DNA of 64,000 nucleotides, taken from the NCBI RefSeq assembly GCF_004295665.1, contig NZ_CP034759.1, positions 1,054,001 to 1,118,000 of the forward strand. Direction: 5' to 3'. The DNA is from Litorilituus sediminis. Its GTDB lineage: Bacteria; Pseudomonadota; Gammaproteobacteria; Enterobacterales; Alteromonadaceae. A program made the position numbers and the translations under genes. The notes below the pieces were generated by a model that was not told the origin of the DNA, made no database searches, and saw nothing but the letters and a program-made list of their open reading frames with translations. Positions 23,792 through 34,054 of the stretch are shown piece by piece (position 1 is the stretch's first letter; every line of letters begins with the position of its first letter).

Positions 23792-24481
23792 TTATGCTAA
23801 TGGCTCAGCAGCTGTTTGACGCTGTAAAATACTTGAGAATTCTTCCATAAAGTTACCGTAACTATTTTCTAGTTTCTCTACTTTATGACTAAAACGGTTA
23901 TAGGCCATAACCGCAGGAATCGCAGCAAATAAGCCCATAGCTGTTGCAATAAGTGCTTCTGCAATACCCGGCGCTACCATAGCAAGGGTGGCTTGTTTTA
24001 CCGCACCTAGGGCGATAAAGGAATTCATAATTCCCCAAACCGTACCAAATAAACCAATATAAGGGCTAATTGAACCAACCGTTGCCATAAAAGGTAAATG
24101 GGTTTCTAAGCTATCGACTTCTCTAGATAAAGCGACACGCATTGCTCGGTGCGTACCATCAACAATAATCTGCGGGTTACTGATATTGCTTTTACGTAAA
24201 CGGGCATACTCTTTAAAACCTGAAACAAATAAACTTTCAATCCCTTGAATTTGCTTTTTAGCTGAAATTTCTGAGTATAATTTGCTTAAGTCAGCACCGC
24301 TCCAAAACTTATCTTCAAACGCCTTTAATTGCTGTGTTGCCGAAGTTAATACCTTGCGACGTTGAAAAATCATTGCCCAGCAAACAATGGAGAAAATCAA
24401 CAAGGTCAACATCACTAACTGAACTAAAATACTGGCTTCTAAAAATAAATGGACGAATGAGATCTCAGCTTGCACTTTCAA
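23792..24481 (-). CDS. tolQ: Tol-Pal system protein TolQ
   Basis: 229 residues of the ExbB/TolQ/MotA family with three transmembrane helices: one at the N-terminus ([20 protein letters not shown]) and two in the C-terminal half ([20 protein letters not shown] and [20 protein letters not shown]), which include the conserved Thr/Ser residues along the proton channel. A large cytoplasmic loop lies between. It overlaps ybgC by 17 nt, indicating coupled translation. Confidence 0.97.
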   Translation of the reverse strand: MKVQAEISFVHLFLEASILVQLVMLTLLIFSIVCWAMIFQRRKVLTSATQQLKAFEDKFWSGADLSKLYSEISAKKQIQGIESLFVSGFKEYARLRKSNISNPQIIVDGTHRAMRVALSREVDSLETHLPFMATVGSISPYIGLFGTVWGIMNSFIALGAVKQATLAMVAPGIAEALIATAMGLFAAIPAVMAYNRFSHKVEKLENSYGNFMEEFSSILQRQTAAEPLA

Positions 24482-24875
24482 AGGCTCCTAAAATAGACTG
24501 GGGAATGGCACAGGGTTTATGTTTATTAAAATCGACACAGGCTATTGTGACGCTTGCTCGCGCTAATAACTGCTGTGATTGATTTTTAATTTCTTGTTGA
24601 AAAACTAAGCTAGCACGTTTGAGTGTGGCAATAGTCGATGTTACTTCAAGTAAATCATCAAGTTTCGCCGAAGCTAGGTTATCCATTTCAACTTTTCTGA
24701 CCACAAAACCAAGATTTTGTTCTAAAAAAAACGCTTGGTGAATGCCTAACTCACGTAACCATTCGGTTCTGCCACGCTCAAAAAACTTTAAATAGTTCGC
24801 ATAATAAACGATACCGCCTGCGTCGGTATCTTCATAATAAACTCTTATAGGAAAGTTATGACTTGGGCTTAGCAT
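24465..24875 (-). CDS. ybgC: Acyl-CoA thioesterase YbgC, first gene of the tol-pal operon
   Basis: About 136 residues, hotdog fold. The catalytic block [20 protein letters not shown], with its Asp, and the following [12 protein letters not shown] are diagnostic of the YbgC/4-hydroxybenzoyl-CoA thioesterase family. It hydrolyses acyl-CoA or acyl-ACP and has been linked to phospholipid metabolism in the tol operon. I prefer ATG 24875 to a TTG two codons earlier; neither has a strong ribosome site. The region upstream (24876-25024) is AT-rich and should contain the operon promoter, but I could not fix the hexamers. Confidence 0.93.
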   Translation of the reverse strand: MLSPSHNFPIRVYYEDTDAGGIVYYANYLKFFERGRTEWLRELGIHQAFFLEQNLGFVVRKVEMDNLASAKLDDLLEVTSTIATLKRASLVFQQEIKNQSQQLLARASVTIACVDFNKHKPCAIPQSILGAFESAS

Positions 24876-25024
24876 TAGCAATGGTGATAATTTCGTGAGC
24901 TTTTTTTATTGCTTCATATAGTAATAGATAATGCTGCAAGCAAACAAGGCGGAGTACATAATAAATTACAAATTTTTGCAATAAAATCAGTTTAACGGCG
25001 TCTATTTTAATTTTTTGCCAAAGA

Positions 25025-25046
25025 AAAGGCGCCAAAAGGCGCCTTT
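25025..25046 (-). terminator. Intrinsic terminator of the DEAD-box helicase gene
   Basis: The stem AAAGGCGCC / GGCGCCTTT with a four-base loop is followed on the minus strand by TTTTCTTT. It begins 26 nt after the helicase stop codon, a standard position. The hairpin is symmetric enough to act weakly in the other direction too. Confidence 0.8.
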
Positions 25047-25071
25047 CACTGAGTATTTTTTATCAACTGTC

Positions 25072-26847
25072 TTAATTATGACGTTGACTGCGATCTTTGC
25101 GAGGTGGACACTGACTTTGAATCGGCGCATCTGAAGCAGAAATAGCTAACGGCTGACGACGAACTCGAACACCTTTTAAACGCTTAAATGAGTCGGTAGG
25201 CATACCTTTAGGTAACTGCACGAAGCTGTGTTTTTCATGCAAGTTAATTTGACCGATATAACTACTGTCTAGTGAAATTTCATTAGCAATAGCGCCAACA
25301 ATATCGCCTGGACGAGCACCGTGATCTTTACCTACTTCTAAGCGATATGTTTGCCAATCAACATCATTGCGTACCGCTTTTGGCTTACGCGGTCTATCAT
25401 TACCACGGCCTTCACCACGATTACCACGACCTTCGCCACGAGCATCACGACGATTATCTCTTCTACCATCGCGATTACCGCGCTCGTTACGATCACGAGA
25501 TTCTCTGCGCGGCTTAGGATCTTCTTTTGGCTGTAATGGTTGCTTCAATTGCTTTTGATACAATAAGGCAGCAGCCAAATCTAACATAGATAATTCAGAC
25601 TCTTCTGCCATTTTCTCGATAATTTCGCGCATGCTTGCAATATCTTTCTCTTGCGCAATAGTCGCGATTTCATTACGAGTGCGTTCAATACGTGTTTTAC
25701 CTATCTCTTGAATGCTAGGCAATTCATACATTTCAACCTTACCAGAGGTTAAACGCTCGTAGTGACGCAATGAATACATTTCTCTTGGGCGAACAAATGA
25801 GATTGATGTACCTTCACGACCCGCACGACCTGTACGGCCAATACGGTGAACATAAGCTTCGTTGTCACCAGGTAAGTCGTAGTTGATAACCAAAGAAATA
25901 CGTGGGATATCTAAACCACGAGCAACAACATCAGTTGCCACTAAAATTGACGATTTACCCGACTTCATTTGCTCAATACAACGTTCACGTTGCGCTTGGT
26001 TCATATCACCATTTAACGCCATTGCCGGATAACCGGCACGCTCTAATTTCTCGGCAACATCTACGGTATCGTTACGTGTGCGAACAAAAATAATCATGGC
26101 ATCGTAATCAACCACTTCAGCAATACGCTCTAATGCGGTCATTTTATTGATACCGCTTACTTTCCATGCAAACTGATTGATATTCGCTTTGGCTTTTTTA
26201 ACTGCCGCAATTTTAATATGCTCAGGATCTTTTAAGAAACGATTAGCAATTTTGCGAATTGCTGGTGGCATAGTGGCTGAGAATAATGCCATTTGTGTTG
26301 TTTCTGGTAAGTGATCTAGAATCCACTGAATATCTTCTAAAAAGCCCATGTTAAGCATTTCATCAGCTTCATCAAGTACACAAAAGCTTAAGCTATCTAG
26401 TTTTAAGCTCTTACGACGTAAGTGATCCATTAAACGCCCTGGCGTACCAACAACGACTTGTGCACCACGTTCTAACTGTTGAAATTGTGGACCGTAAGAT
26501 TGACCACCATAGAGTGTAGCAACGCGAAGCCCTTTAATGTTTTTACCAAAAGATTCAATTGCTTCTGATACTTGCATAGCAAGTTCACGCGTTGGTGCTA
26601 ACACCATTAATTGTGGTTTGCGAATTGAGGTATCAATTTGCGCTAATGCTGGCAAACCAAAAGCAGCAGTTTTACCTGTACCGGTTTGAGCTTCACCTAA
26701 TACGTCTTTACCCGCTAATAATGGCGGAATAGTTTGAGATTGAATAGCAGTTGCCGACGTAAAGCCAATTGCTGTTAATGCAGATAATAAGTTTTCAGGC
26801 AAGCCTAAAGTGTCAAAGCCAATAGTGGCATTGTTTTGATCAGTCAT
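25072..26847 (-). CDS. deaD: DEAD-box ATP-dependent RNA helicase, DeaD/CsdA type
   Basis: 591 residues. All helicase motifs are visible: Q motif FTSATAIQSQTIP, Walker A AQTGTGKT, PTRELA, TPGRL, DEAD in VLDEADEML, SAT, and HRIGRTGRAGR. A linker of Arg/Gly/Asp/Asn repeats (about 455-490, RDGRRDNRRDARGEGRG-like) is followed by a DbpA-type RNA-binding domain (YRLEVGKDHGARPGDIVGAI). DeaD unwinds structured RNA in ribosome assembly and mRNA decay, mainly in the cold. It stands alone behind a leader of up to about 420 nt, a feature of cold-inducible genes. A short frame in the leader overlaps its start codon. Confidence 0.93.
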   Translation of the reverse strand: MTDQNNATIGFDTLGLPENLLSALTAIGFTSATAIQSQTIPPLLAGKDVLGEAQTGTGKTAAFGLPALAQIDTSIRKPQLMVLAPTRELAMQVSEAIESFGKNIKGLRVATLYGGQSYGPQFQQLERGAQVVVGTPGRLMDHLRRKSLKLDSLSFCVLDEADEMLNMGFLEDIQWILDHLPETTQMALFSATMPPAIRKIANRFLKDPEHIKIAAVKKAKANINQFAWKVSGINKMTALERIAEVVDYDAMIIFVRTRNDTVDVAEKLERAGYPAMALNGDMNQAQRERCIEQMKSGKSSILVATDVVARGLDIPRISLVINYDLPGDNEAYVHRIGRTGRAGREGTSISFVRPREMYSLRHYERLTSGKVEMYELPSIQEIGKTRIERTRNEIATIAQEKDIASMREIIEKMAEESELSMLDLAAALLYQKQLKQPLQPKEDPKPRRESRDRNERGNRDGRRDNRRDARGEGRGNRGEGRGNDRPRKPKAVRNDVDWQTYRLEVGKDHGARPGDIVGAIANEISLDSSYIGQINLHEKHSFVQLPKGMPTDSFKRLKGVRVRRQPLAISASDAPIQSQCPPRKDRSQRHN

Positions 26848-26915
26848 ATAATTTTATCTTCTCTGGGCAGGCTGCTTATTGCACTGTGTGCGAAAGAAAA
26901 ATAAAGACAAAACAT
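26844..26915 (-). CDS. Possible 23-codon leader peptide overlapping the deaD start
   Basis: An ATG at 26915 opens a frame of 23 codons (MFCLYFSFAHSAISSLPRED, then KII) whose TGA overlaps the deaD ATG as ATGA. E. coli deaD is also preceded by an overlapping small frame, yrbN, that couples to it. There is no sequence similarity that I can recognise, the start has GGGG directly against it rather than at normal spacing, and an overlap can occur by chance. Listed as a candidate only. Confidence 0.22.
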   Translation of the reverse strand: MFCLYFSFAHSAISSLPREDKII

Positions 26916-27270
26916 CCCCAGCACCAAACAAAGTAAGGTGCGGTAAACCAGTCTTCAAATTTTTGCTAAGTCTTAACCTGCGTACATATACGAGGAAACC
27001 ACCAGGGAGACTTAAAGCGCATAACGTAAACTAACGTTATATTTATTGCTAACGCTGACTTGGTTAGCTTGGTAAGTCTATAGGGCGGTATAACCCTCAC
27101 TCATTTTTATTTGTTTATTATCGCAATAATAAACATCAATAAGCTCTTATCGAGCCATGTTGATTTAGCTTAGTTGAAAATATTCGCTTAAAAAATCAAC
27201 ATCCCTTTTATCGAGGCGCGCATTATACAGTAGTTTACTATTTACGCAAGCGTTAAAGCTAACAGCTCAT
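26916..27270 (-). other. Long 5' leader region of deaD
   Basis: About 355 nt without a supported gene lie between the PilZ-like gene and the deaD leader frame. Long structured leaders are typical of cold-shock genes, including deaD in E. coli. I see AT-rich sequence and short inverted repeats but no motif I can name. Confidence 0.4.
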
Positions 27271-27876
27271 TTATAAAATGATGTCTTGGTAAAGATCTGA
27301 GTATTGTTTTTTGTGGGAGTGATATAAAAATTTACGCAGAGATTCCCGCCCCTGCTCGATATTTTTAAATTTTGCTGCAACGATGTCATCGTCTGAGCGC
27401 ACCGGATCAATCGCCAATTTAACACTTTCATGATCCGGTAATCGCATTTCTAATGCAGAATTGCCTAATGCATGAACATCCTTGCTAATCCCCTTGGCTT
27501 TAAAGGTAACGCCAGTGCCCGATAAAGATAAGATTTCTACCTCTTTGTTTTGACAAAGATTAATCAAAGAAACATTGTCTAATGTCGTAACTCGCCAGCT
27601 ACGTTGATGCCCTTGTACATCAATAATTTCTGGAATACCAAGCTCAGGAAGAAACTCCCCCTGACTAGAAATTGATAAAGAAACCGGGAACCATAATTGA
27701 TAGTGACTAATTTCAGCTAACAAGGTTAACTTACTATTACCTAGCACCTTTTTTAAATTGCTAGGAATGGTTGTTTGCACGCTAAGTTGATGCTTTTGCT
27801 CATTTAATTGACACTCAGATGAGGGTTCAGCAAAAATATCTTTAAAAAACGCTAGCTCTTCAGATGACAGTTCCAT
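27271..27876 (-). CDS. Probable PilZ-like protein
   Basis: 201 residues, no signal peptide or membrane segment. The pattern RSWRVTTLDNVSLINL followed by VEILSLSGTGVTF, about 20 residues later, resembles the two halves of a PilZ c-di-GMP site (RxxxR, then D/NxSxxG), but the arginine pair is imperfect and Leu or Ser replaces the usual Asp/Asn. It may therefore be a degenerate PilZ domain without ligand binding. The N-terminal 80 residues resemble a YcgR-like flanking domain only loosely. It stands between deaD and the S9 peptidase without an operon partner. Function not assigned. Confidence 0.5.
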   Translation of the reverse strand: MELSSEELAFFKDIFAEPSSECQLNEQKHQLSVQTTIPSNLKKVLGNSKLTLLAEISHYQLWFPVSLSISSQGEFLPELGIPEIIDVQGHQRSWRVTTLDNVSLINLCQNKEVEILSLSGTGVTFKAKGISKDVHALGNSALEMRLPDHESVKLAIDPVRSDDDIVAAKFKNIEQGRESLRKFLYHSHKKQYSDLYQDIIL

Positions 27877-28161
27877 GATCGCTTATAATGATTTGTTATT
27901 TTTATGCAGCGCACTATAACGAAATATTAACATTAGTTCAAATATCGAGCTATTTCATCGCAATAAGCCAGAGTTGAAAAGGTTTATCACGAACCTTAAT
28001 TGCGACTCTTATTAACAAAGTCACACTGTCAATTTCTCGAATAATTCGCTCAAACTAAACGAAATAGAGATAAAAACGAGATTAAAATGATTTAGGATTA
28101 TTAATCACATCATCTAGATTAGGATAAGATAGGTGCTTACATTCGCTAGAAGTTAAAATAG

Positions 28162-28213
28162 TTTAAGTAACCAATTTAAATAACTAATTAAAGTAACTAA
28201 TTAAAGTAACTAA
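28162..28213 (+). repeat. Four tandem 13-bp repeats before the S9 peptidase
   Basis: Four contiguous 13-mers end 18 nt before the start codon: TTTAAGTAACCAA, TTTAAATAACTAA, TTAAAGTAACTAA and TTAAAGTAACTAA. The last two are identical and the first two drift. They lie in the leader just before the ribosome site, where copy-number change could alter expression. The rest of the gap (27877-28161) is AT-rich and shows no gene. Confidence 0.8.
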
Positions 28214-28231
28214 AGAGAAAGAGAAGTCTCA

Positions 28232-31090
28232 ATGATTAAAAAACTCAATCATGCCGGTGCCTTATTGACCATCATTTTTGTGCTGATATTTGCCAGTACA
28301 ATTCAAGCAACTGAAAACGCAGTAACAAATAAGGCCAAATTAACCTTTCAGGATGTCTTTCATTTTAAAAGTGCTAAAGCTAAAGTCATCTCCGAAGACG
28401 GCGCTAGCTTAGCTTTCATTGCCAAGCCTTATCGCGGTGAAACGCAAGGACAAGTTTATAATTTAACCGCCAATCAACTCATCACATCAGTTGAACATGC
28501 TAGCGATGTAGAATTTAATAAACAAGGTAATTGGGCCGCTTTTACCGTTAAAGCAAGTTTACTTTCAATAGAAAAAGCCAATAAAAAACAAAGCAAAAAA
28601 TTAAAAAAAGAAATGTCATTAACCCTAGTTAAGGTTGCTGATGGTACTCAATATCATTACCCGAACATTGCTGACTTTAAAATATCAAATGATGGCAACT
28701 GGCTCGCCTATCGCACGATAAGCAAAGAAAGTGCAGATAATGAAGAAAATGAGGAAAGTGAAGACTCTGCCTCGAACGAAAAGAAAAGCGGCGAAACTGA
28801 AAAAAACACTGACATTAACGCGGATAAAAAAGATAAAGTTTATCCATTAACACTGATTAACCTTACAGACTTTACCCTTAGTGAAATTGACTCAGTCCTG
28901 CATTATAGCTTCTCAGCAAGTAATCAAAAATTAGCATATTCTAATACCACAGATAAACAACAAAACAACCAAATAAGCGTTAAAGACTTAGATGATTTAT
29001 CAGCTACGCCAACAGTTATTGCCAGCAAAGCCGGTTTACATACCAGTAGGTTAGTTTGGCACCCTAAAAAAGACATATTAGCCATAGCATCTAGTAATTA
29101 CCAAAATACTGACTTGCGCCGTCGTCCATATACCATCGAACTTTGGCATGGCAAAACTCAGCAACTAGCTAAGCTAGCTAATCCACATAAAAACTGGTTC
29201 ACTGATAAAACGGCCAAATTACTTTGGTCTGAGCAAGGTGAAAGATTATATTTTCAAAACAGCCCTGCCATAGCTAAAAAGCCTAAAACGCTTAAAGTAA
29301 GCGCTAAAGAGGATCTTTATAATTACGCTACCATTCGCCAAGATACAGACCTTAGCGTCTGGCACCCTAAAGATAACTACACCAAGCCAAGAGAGAAAGT
29401 ACTCTGGCAGAAAGAAAACAAACACAAGCATTATCAAGCGGTTTATCATCTAGATGCTGAAAAGTCAGTTCAATTAACAAGCCCAGAATTAGCAAAAACT
29501 AGCTTACATACAGAAAGAACACACCTATTAGCGCGAGACCCTAGCCCCTACTTCCATAGTGAAAACTATTTAGGTAGTTACTCAGACTTCTATGCTGTCG
29601 ATATTGACACAGGTGAAAAAACGCTAATTCAAAAAAATACCTTATCTTATAACAAGCCAAGCCTATCGCCTGATGGTAACTATGCGGTGTATTTGCTTAA
29701 CAATAAGCTACTGCTTAAAAACCTGGCATCAGGTAAAACAACACCATTAACCGTGAATAACCAGCATATATTTAGTGACGAGCAACACGATTACCCAAGC
29801 CCGAATGAAGGTTACGGTTATGCCGGTTGGATAAGTGATAACAAATCTGTGTTAGTTTATTCAAAGCATGATATCTGGTCATTTAACGTCGATACTTTTA
29901 AGGCAACACAACTAACCCATGGCGCTAAACTTAATATCCGCTACCGTGTTAAGCACTTTGATGCGAAAAAAGTCGGCTTTAACCCTCAAGATAAGCTATA
30001 CCTTACCGCCCACAATCTTAGCAATAAGGAAACTGAGCTAGCGCAATTAGATTTAACTAGCAAAACAGTAACGTCACTGGCATCAGAGCAAGCTAAATTC
30101 AGCTATATTGCCAAGGCGAAATCAGCTAAGACAATATTATTTTCACAAGAAGATTATCATACCTACCCTGATATCTGGGTGACTCAGGATAACTTTGCCA
30201 GCACAAGCAAAGTAACCCAGTTAAATCCACAAATTGAACAATTCTCATGGGGGCAAACTCCTGAGCTTATCCGTTATAAAGGTTATAACGGTGAAGAATT
30301 GCAAGGAACCTTAATCAAACCAGCCGGCTATCAACAAGGCGATAAAGTCCCTGTGATTATTTATTTTTATCGCTATATGAGCCAGCGACGTTACGACTTT
30401 CCTAAAATGGTGTTAAATCATCGCCCTAACTTCCCTATGTTTACCTCTAATGGCTACGCAGTGTTTCTGCCTGATATTCGCTTTGAAATAGGTAAACCTG
30501 GTCCTTCTTCTACACAAACTATGATAAATGCTGCCCAGAAACTGATTGATCTAGGTATAGCTCACCCAGATAAAATTGGCTTACAAGGTCACTCATGGGC
30601 GGGTTACCAAAGCGCTTTTATGATCACCCAAACCGATATATTCAAAGCGGTTGTTTCAGGCGCACCTGTTTCTAACATGACCAGCGCCTATGGCGGCATT
30701 CGCCTTAAGTCAGGTAAAACAAGACAATTTCAATACGAGTCAGGTCAAAGCCGAATTGGCAAAAGCCTATTTGAAGCCAGAGATTTATATATTGAGAACT
30801 CTCCGCTATTTTTTGCCGATAAAGTCAATACGCCAATTTTAATTATGTTTGGCGATAAAGATGATGCCGTGCCATGGCACGAAGGCGTACAGTATTACTT
30901 AGCGCTTCGTCGTGAAGGGAAAGATGCGATTTTTTTACAATATGAAGGTGAGCCGCATCATTTGAAGAAGTTTGCTAATCAAGTAGATTTCTCTATTCGT
31001 ATGAAAGAGTATTTTGATCATTACTTAATGGGCAAACCTAAAGCCAAATGGATGCAAGAAGGTGAGCCTTATATCGATGAAGATGAGTAA
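28232..31090 (+). CDS. Exported S9-family prolyl oligopeptidase-type serine peptidase
   Basis: 952 residues with a signal peptide (LLTIIFVLIFASTIQA). Residues of about 40-640 form a beta-propeller with repeated WHPK/SPDG motifs. The C-terminal alpha/beta-hydrolase domain carries the nucleophile in GHSWAGYQ (Ser788), the acid in GDKDDAVPW (about 877-878) and the base in GEPHH (about His909). Such enzymes trim peptides outside the cytoplasm in marine degraders. An acidic, Lys-rich low-complexity insert interrupts the propeller at about 164-202. The specificity subtype cannot be settled by eye. It is a single gene with a terminator downstream. Confidence 0.9.
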   Translation: MIKKLNHAGALLTIIFVLIFASTIQATENAVTNKAKLTFQDVFHFKSAKAKVISEDGASLAFIAKPYRGETQGQVYNLTANQLITSVEHASDVEFNKQGNWAAFTVKASLLSIEKANKKQSKKLKKEMSLTLVKVADGTQYHYPNIADFKISNDGNWLAYRTISKESADNEENEESEDSASNEKKSGETEKNTDINADKKDKVYPLTLINLTDFTLSEIDSVLHYSFSASNQKLAYSNTTDKQQNNQISVKDLDDLSATPTVIASKAGLHTSRLVWHPKKDILAIASSNYQNTDLRRRPYTIELWHGKTQQLAKLANPHKNWFTDKTAKLLWSEQGERLYFQNSPAIAKKPKTLKVSAKEDLYNYATIRQDTDLSVWHPKDNYTKPREKVLWQKENKHKHYQAVYHLDAEKSVQLTSPELAKTSLHTERTHLLARDPSPYFHSENYLGSYSDFYAVDIDTGEKTLIQKNTLSYNKPSLSPDGNYAVYLLNNKLLLKNLASGKTTPLTVNNQHIFSDEQHDYPSPNEGYGYAGWISDNKSVLVYSKHDIWSFNVDTFKATQLTHGAKLNIRYRVKHFDAKKVGFNPQDKLYLTAHNLSNKETELAQLDLTSKTVTSLASEQAKFSYIAKAKSAKTILFSQEDYHTYPDIWVTQDNFASTSKVTQLNPQIEQFSWGQTPELIRYKGYNGEELQGTLIKPAGYQQGDKVPVIIYFYRYMSQRRYDFPKMVLNHRPNFPMFTSNGYAVFLPDIRFEIGKPGPSSTQTMINAAQKLIDLGIAHPDKIGLQGHSWAGYQSAFMITQTDIFKAVVSGAPVSNMTSAYGGIRLKSGKTRQFQYESGQSRIGKSLFEARDLYIENSPLFFADKVNTPILIMFGDKDDAVPWHEGVQYYLALRREGKDAIFLQYEGEPHHLKKFANQVDFSIRMKEYFDHYLMGKPKAKWMQEGEPYIDEDE

Positions 31091-31130
31091 TGATTGAAAG
31101 CAAATGAATAGCCTTATTCAATCATCAACA

Positions 31131-31160
31131 AAAAAGCCAGCATGATTATGCTGGCTTTTT
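31131..31160. terminator. Bidirectional terminator between the S9 peptidase and a chemoreceptor
   Basis: A perfect stem AAAAAGCCAGCAT / ATGCTGGCTTTTT with a GATT loop is flanked by A and T runs. It lies between two converging genes, so it can end both transcripts. Confidence 0.9.
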
Positions 31161-31185
31161 TTTAGACATAACTAACGCCTGTAAC

Positions 31186-33201
31186 TTAGAACTTAAATCG
31201 AGTTAAATTAGCCACAAGCGCTTCTGATTTATCTTCGGTGTCATGAATCTTATCGGTTAGGTGATCTGACTTACTGACAGTTTCCGTGGCAATTTCATCA
31301 ACATCAACAATTAAGCGATTCATTTCAGCTGCCGTTGCAGACTGCTCACTAATAGTTGAAGCTATATCTACCATATGCGTTTCTAAGTCTGTCATTGCCC
31401 CTAAAATCTCTTGGAAAGTAGGAATAATCGCTAAGGTAAACTCTTTACCTTGTTCAGCTTCTTGCTGGCTATTATTCATTTCTGCCACCGCATTTTGCGC
31501 TGATGTTTGTAACTTAGCGACTATTTCATGAATATGCGTGGTTGACTCTTGAGTTCTTGATGCCAAACTACGTACTTCATCAGCAACAACAGCAAAACCT
31601 CTTCCCTGCTCACCAGCACGAGCCGCCTCTATGGCGGCATTGAGTGCCAATAAGTTGGTTTGTTCAGCGATACCACGGATCACTTCCACCACTTCACCAA
31701 TTGAGTTGGTTTCTTGCTCTAATTGCGCAACCACTTGTGCAGCACTTTGTGTTTGCTGAGCAAGGCTTGCCATTTGCTCACTACTTTGCTCAATTTTACT
31801 AACGCCCGCAGCGACACCATCACGGGTAGAGGAAGATATATGTGAAATTTCCTCGGTTCGTTTAGCAACATGTTCCGTTGTTTGATCCATTTCCACTGAC
31901 GCACTGGCAACATTCACTAATTGATTTTTTTGTTGCTCTATAAGCAACTTGGTATCTTGTGTATCTGCAAGTGCTGCTTTTGCATCTTGAGAAAACTGGG
32001 TGGCGAGTTGGCTTGAGTCTTTCACCATGAGTTGAATTTTTTCAACAAAGGCGTTAAATGCATGAGCTAATTGGCCTAACTCATCTTGACGCTTCATATT
32101 GATACGTTGCGTTAAATCAGCCGAACCTTGACTAATATCTTGCATTGCCTCTTGAATACTGGCTATCGGTTTAAATTGCCAGCGAGTAAACAACCAAACA
32201 AACACGCCTAATACGCCGGTAAATAAAACTATCGATAAAATATTATCCCAAATGGCACTCGATACCGGGGCATTAATTGCCTGTGTAGGAATCATAACGG
32301 CAATATTCCAGTGAACCTCAGGTACATCACGCTGATACTTACGCATAAACACCTGATATTCTTGGTTATTAAAGTTAAGTTGGTGCTGCATTTGTTGATT
32401 ATTTTTTAAATTCTGCCATAAAGTTGCAAAGCCGTTAGCACCAAATGACTGATAAACCTCGTCAATCTTTGCTGTATCTAATACATCAACGCCCATTTTC
32501 TCCATTTGGCTTTTCATCATTGGAAAGTTAACCATTAAGCCACTATCACTCACAACAAACACCTCTAAGCCTGAATAAATACTTTGTAGGGCTGCAAGCT
32601 CTTGGTTAACTTGTTCAAGGTCGAGATCTAAACCCGCGGTTCCTATCAGTTCTTTCTTTTCGTTATAGATTGGTGAGCGAAATGTCATCAGAAACTTACC
32701 GTCATTATCACGATAAGGATCATTAACATAGTGGTTCATTTGCGATAAAAACTCTTGCCAGAATGGACGTTGATTAATGTAGTAATCAGGATCTTCTGCT
32801 TTTCGCTCCTGATCGTAATACTCCCAAGTAGCGGTGGTTGTGAAGAAAAGGTTGACAACAGACGGGTCTAACTTCATTAAATCTCTAAAATATTTAGTCA
32901 CTGGCACTAGTTTAGGGTGATCTTCTGGGGCAATGCCTCGTTGCTGAATAGATTCGATGCCGGCAATAGTATTCGGGTGAGTAAAAATAGCATCAAGCTG
33001 ATTATTCCGTGAAAACAGCATATTGCTTATTTTATCTTGTAACTGGTTTAGCATCCGGTTAACTTCTAACTGCAAAGCTTGTTCAGACTGACTATCAACT
33101 TTATTGATTTGAAACAGTGCAGATAGAAAGGACAGTGAAATTAGCGCGGCAACAATGCCAAATATAAACTGACGGATTAAGCTACTACGGATAAACTGCA
33201 T
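31186..33201 (-). CDS. Methyl-accepting chemotaxis protein with periplasmic dCache-type sensor
   Basis: 671 residues. Transmembrane helix 1 lies at about 11-30, a periplasmic sensor of dCache type at about 35-310 ([32 protein letters not shown]), helix 2 at about 320-340, HAMP at about 341-395, and then the signalling hairpin whose tip reads [20 protein letters not shown]. It controls CheA through CheW. The sensor carries the YxxxRPWY-like and D-containing patterns of amino-acid or small-ligand dCache receptors, but the ligand is not predictable here. The ATG 33201 has GGAGT upstream. No che genes are in the window. Confidence 0.93.
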   Translation of the reverse strand: MQFIRSSLIRQFIFGIVAALISLSFLSALFQINKVDSQSEQALQLEVNRMLNQLQDKISNMLFSRNNQLDAIFTHPNTIAGIESIQQRGIAPEDHPKLVPVTKYFRDLMKLDPSVVNLFFTTTATWEYYDQERKAEDPDYYINQRPFWQEFLSQMNHYVNDPYRDNDGKFLMTFRSPIYNEKKELIGTAGLDLDLEQVNQELAALQSIYSGLEVFVVSDSGLMVNFPMMKSQMEKMGVDVLDTAKIDEVYQSFGANGFATLWQNLKNNQQMQHQLNFNNQEYQVFMRKYQRDVPEVHWNIAVMIPTQAINAPVSSAIWDNILSIVLFTGVLGVFVWLFTRWQFKPIASIQEAMQDISQGSADLTQRINMKRQDELGQLAHAFNAFVEKIQLMVKDSSQLATQFSQDAKAALADTQDTKLLIEQQKNQLVNVASASVEMDQTTEHVAKRTEEISHISSSTRDGVAAGVSKIEQSSEQMASLAQQTQSAAQVVAQLEQETNSIGEVVEVIRGIAEQTNLLALNAAIEAARAGEQGRGFAVVADEVRSLASRTQESTTHIHEIVAKLQTSAQNAVAEMNNSQQEAEQGKEFTLAIIPTFQEILGAMTDLETHMVDIASTISEQSATAAEMNRLIVDVDEIATETVSKSDHLTDKIHDTEDKSEALVANLTRFKF

Positions 33202-33461
33202 ATTAACTCCATGCTTATCGTTTTAATTATAAGGATATTTTATACAAGACATAGATATAACATTTAGCATAAATGTGCAATAGTAAGCTTTACCCATCCT
33301 CCTGAAGCATTAGTAATATAAATAGCTAAGCCCTTTATAAATAATCAGTTTATTTTCTCAAAAAGAAAAACTAAAAATGCAATGTCTGTCACTTAGTTGT
33401 AATGCTATATAAATTTACCTGATAAATATTCATTACAAAGCTCGCTTAGTTTCCCCATATA

Positions 33462-34001
33462 TTAAAAAGATGAACCTGGTTGCTGTAGAAAAGCTAACTC
33501 TTCTTCCGTTGACTTTCTTGCTAGAATGACATTTCTGTGTGGGTAACGACCAAAGCGCTCAATGATTGCTTTATGCTGTAACTCAAAGTCTAAATTCGAT
33601 TCGATACCATTTGCTTGATACAAAGCCACTGCAACTTTATGTATCGCCAGCGATTCACTGTGCATATAAGGTAAATACAAAAAACTTCGTTCAACAGCTG
33701 ATAACTGTTTATCCATACCTAAGGCGATTGCTTCTTGCGCCAAGGCTAGCGCGAGCGGATCACAGGCAAAAGCTTCTGGTGTATCGCGATACATGTTGCG
33801 CGAAAACTGATCCAGTACAATAACTTCCGCTAGCCTCCCTCTCGCGCTGCTGCGCCAAGTATATAACTGACACTGTTTTGCTTGAGTATGAAGCGCCTTA
33901 AACTTTTCGATAATTAACTGATCAAACGCTTCATCTTTTTGCCACCACTTAGCTTGGTCAATATCTTCAAACCAAAAGCGCAACACATCTTCACTTGTCA
34001 T
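33462..34001 (-). CDS. DUF924 family protein
   Basis: 179 residues with the family hallmarks: VLRFWFEDIDQAKWW at the N-terminus, GRLAEVIVLDQFSRNMYRDTPEAFACDP in the middle, and FLYLPYMHSESL. The fold is all-helical and TPR-like, and its function is unknown. A strong GGAGG ribosome site precedes ATG 34001. It follows the Lon-type protease gene on the same strand with a 53-nt gap and might be co-transcribed, though nothing connects the two functionally. Confidence 0.88.
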   Translation of the reverse strand: MTSEDVLRFWFEDIDQAKWWQKDEAFDQLIIEKFKALHTQAKQCQLYTWRSSARGRLAEVIVLDQFSRNMYRDTPEAFACDPLALALAQEAIALGMDKQLSAVERSFLYLPYMHSESLAIHKVAVALYQANGIESNLDFELQHKAIIERFGRYPHRNVILARKSTEEELAFLQQPGSSF

Positions 34002-34054
34002 TTTTTCTCCCTCCTATCCTCACCGCTCCTTTGCCTGCACACATTAGCTAACCA

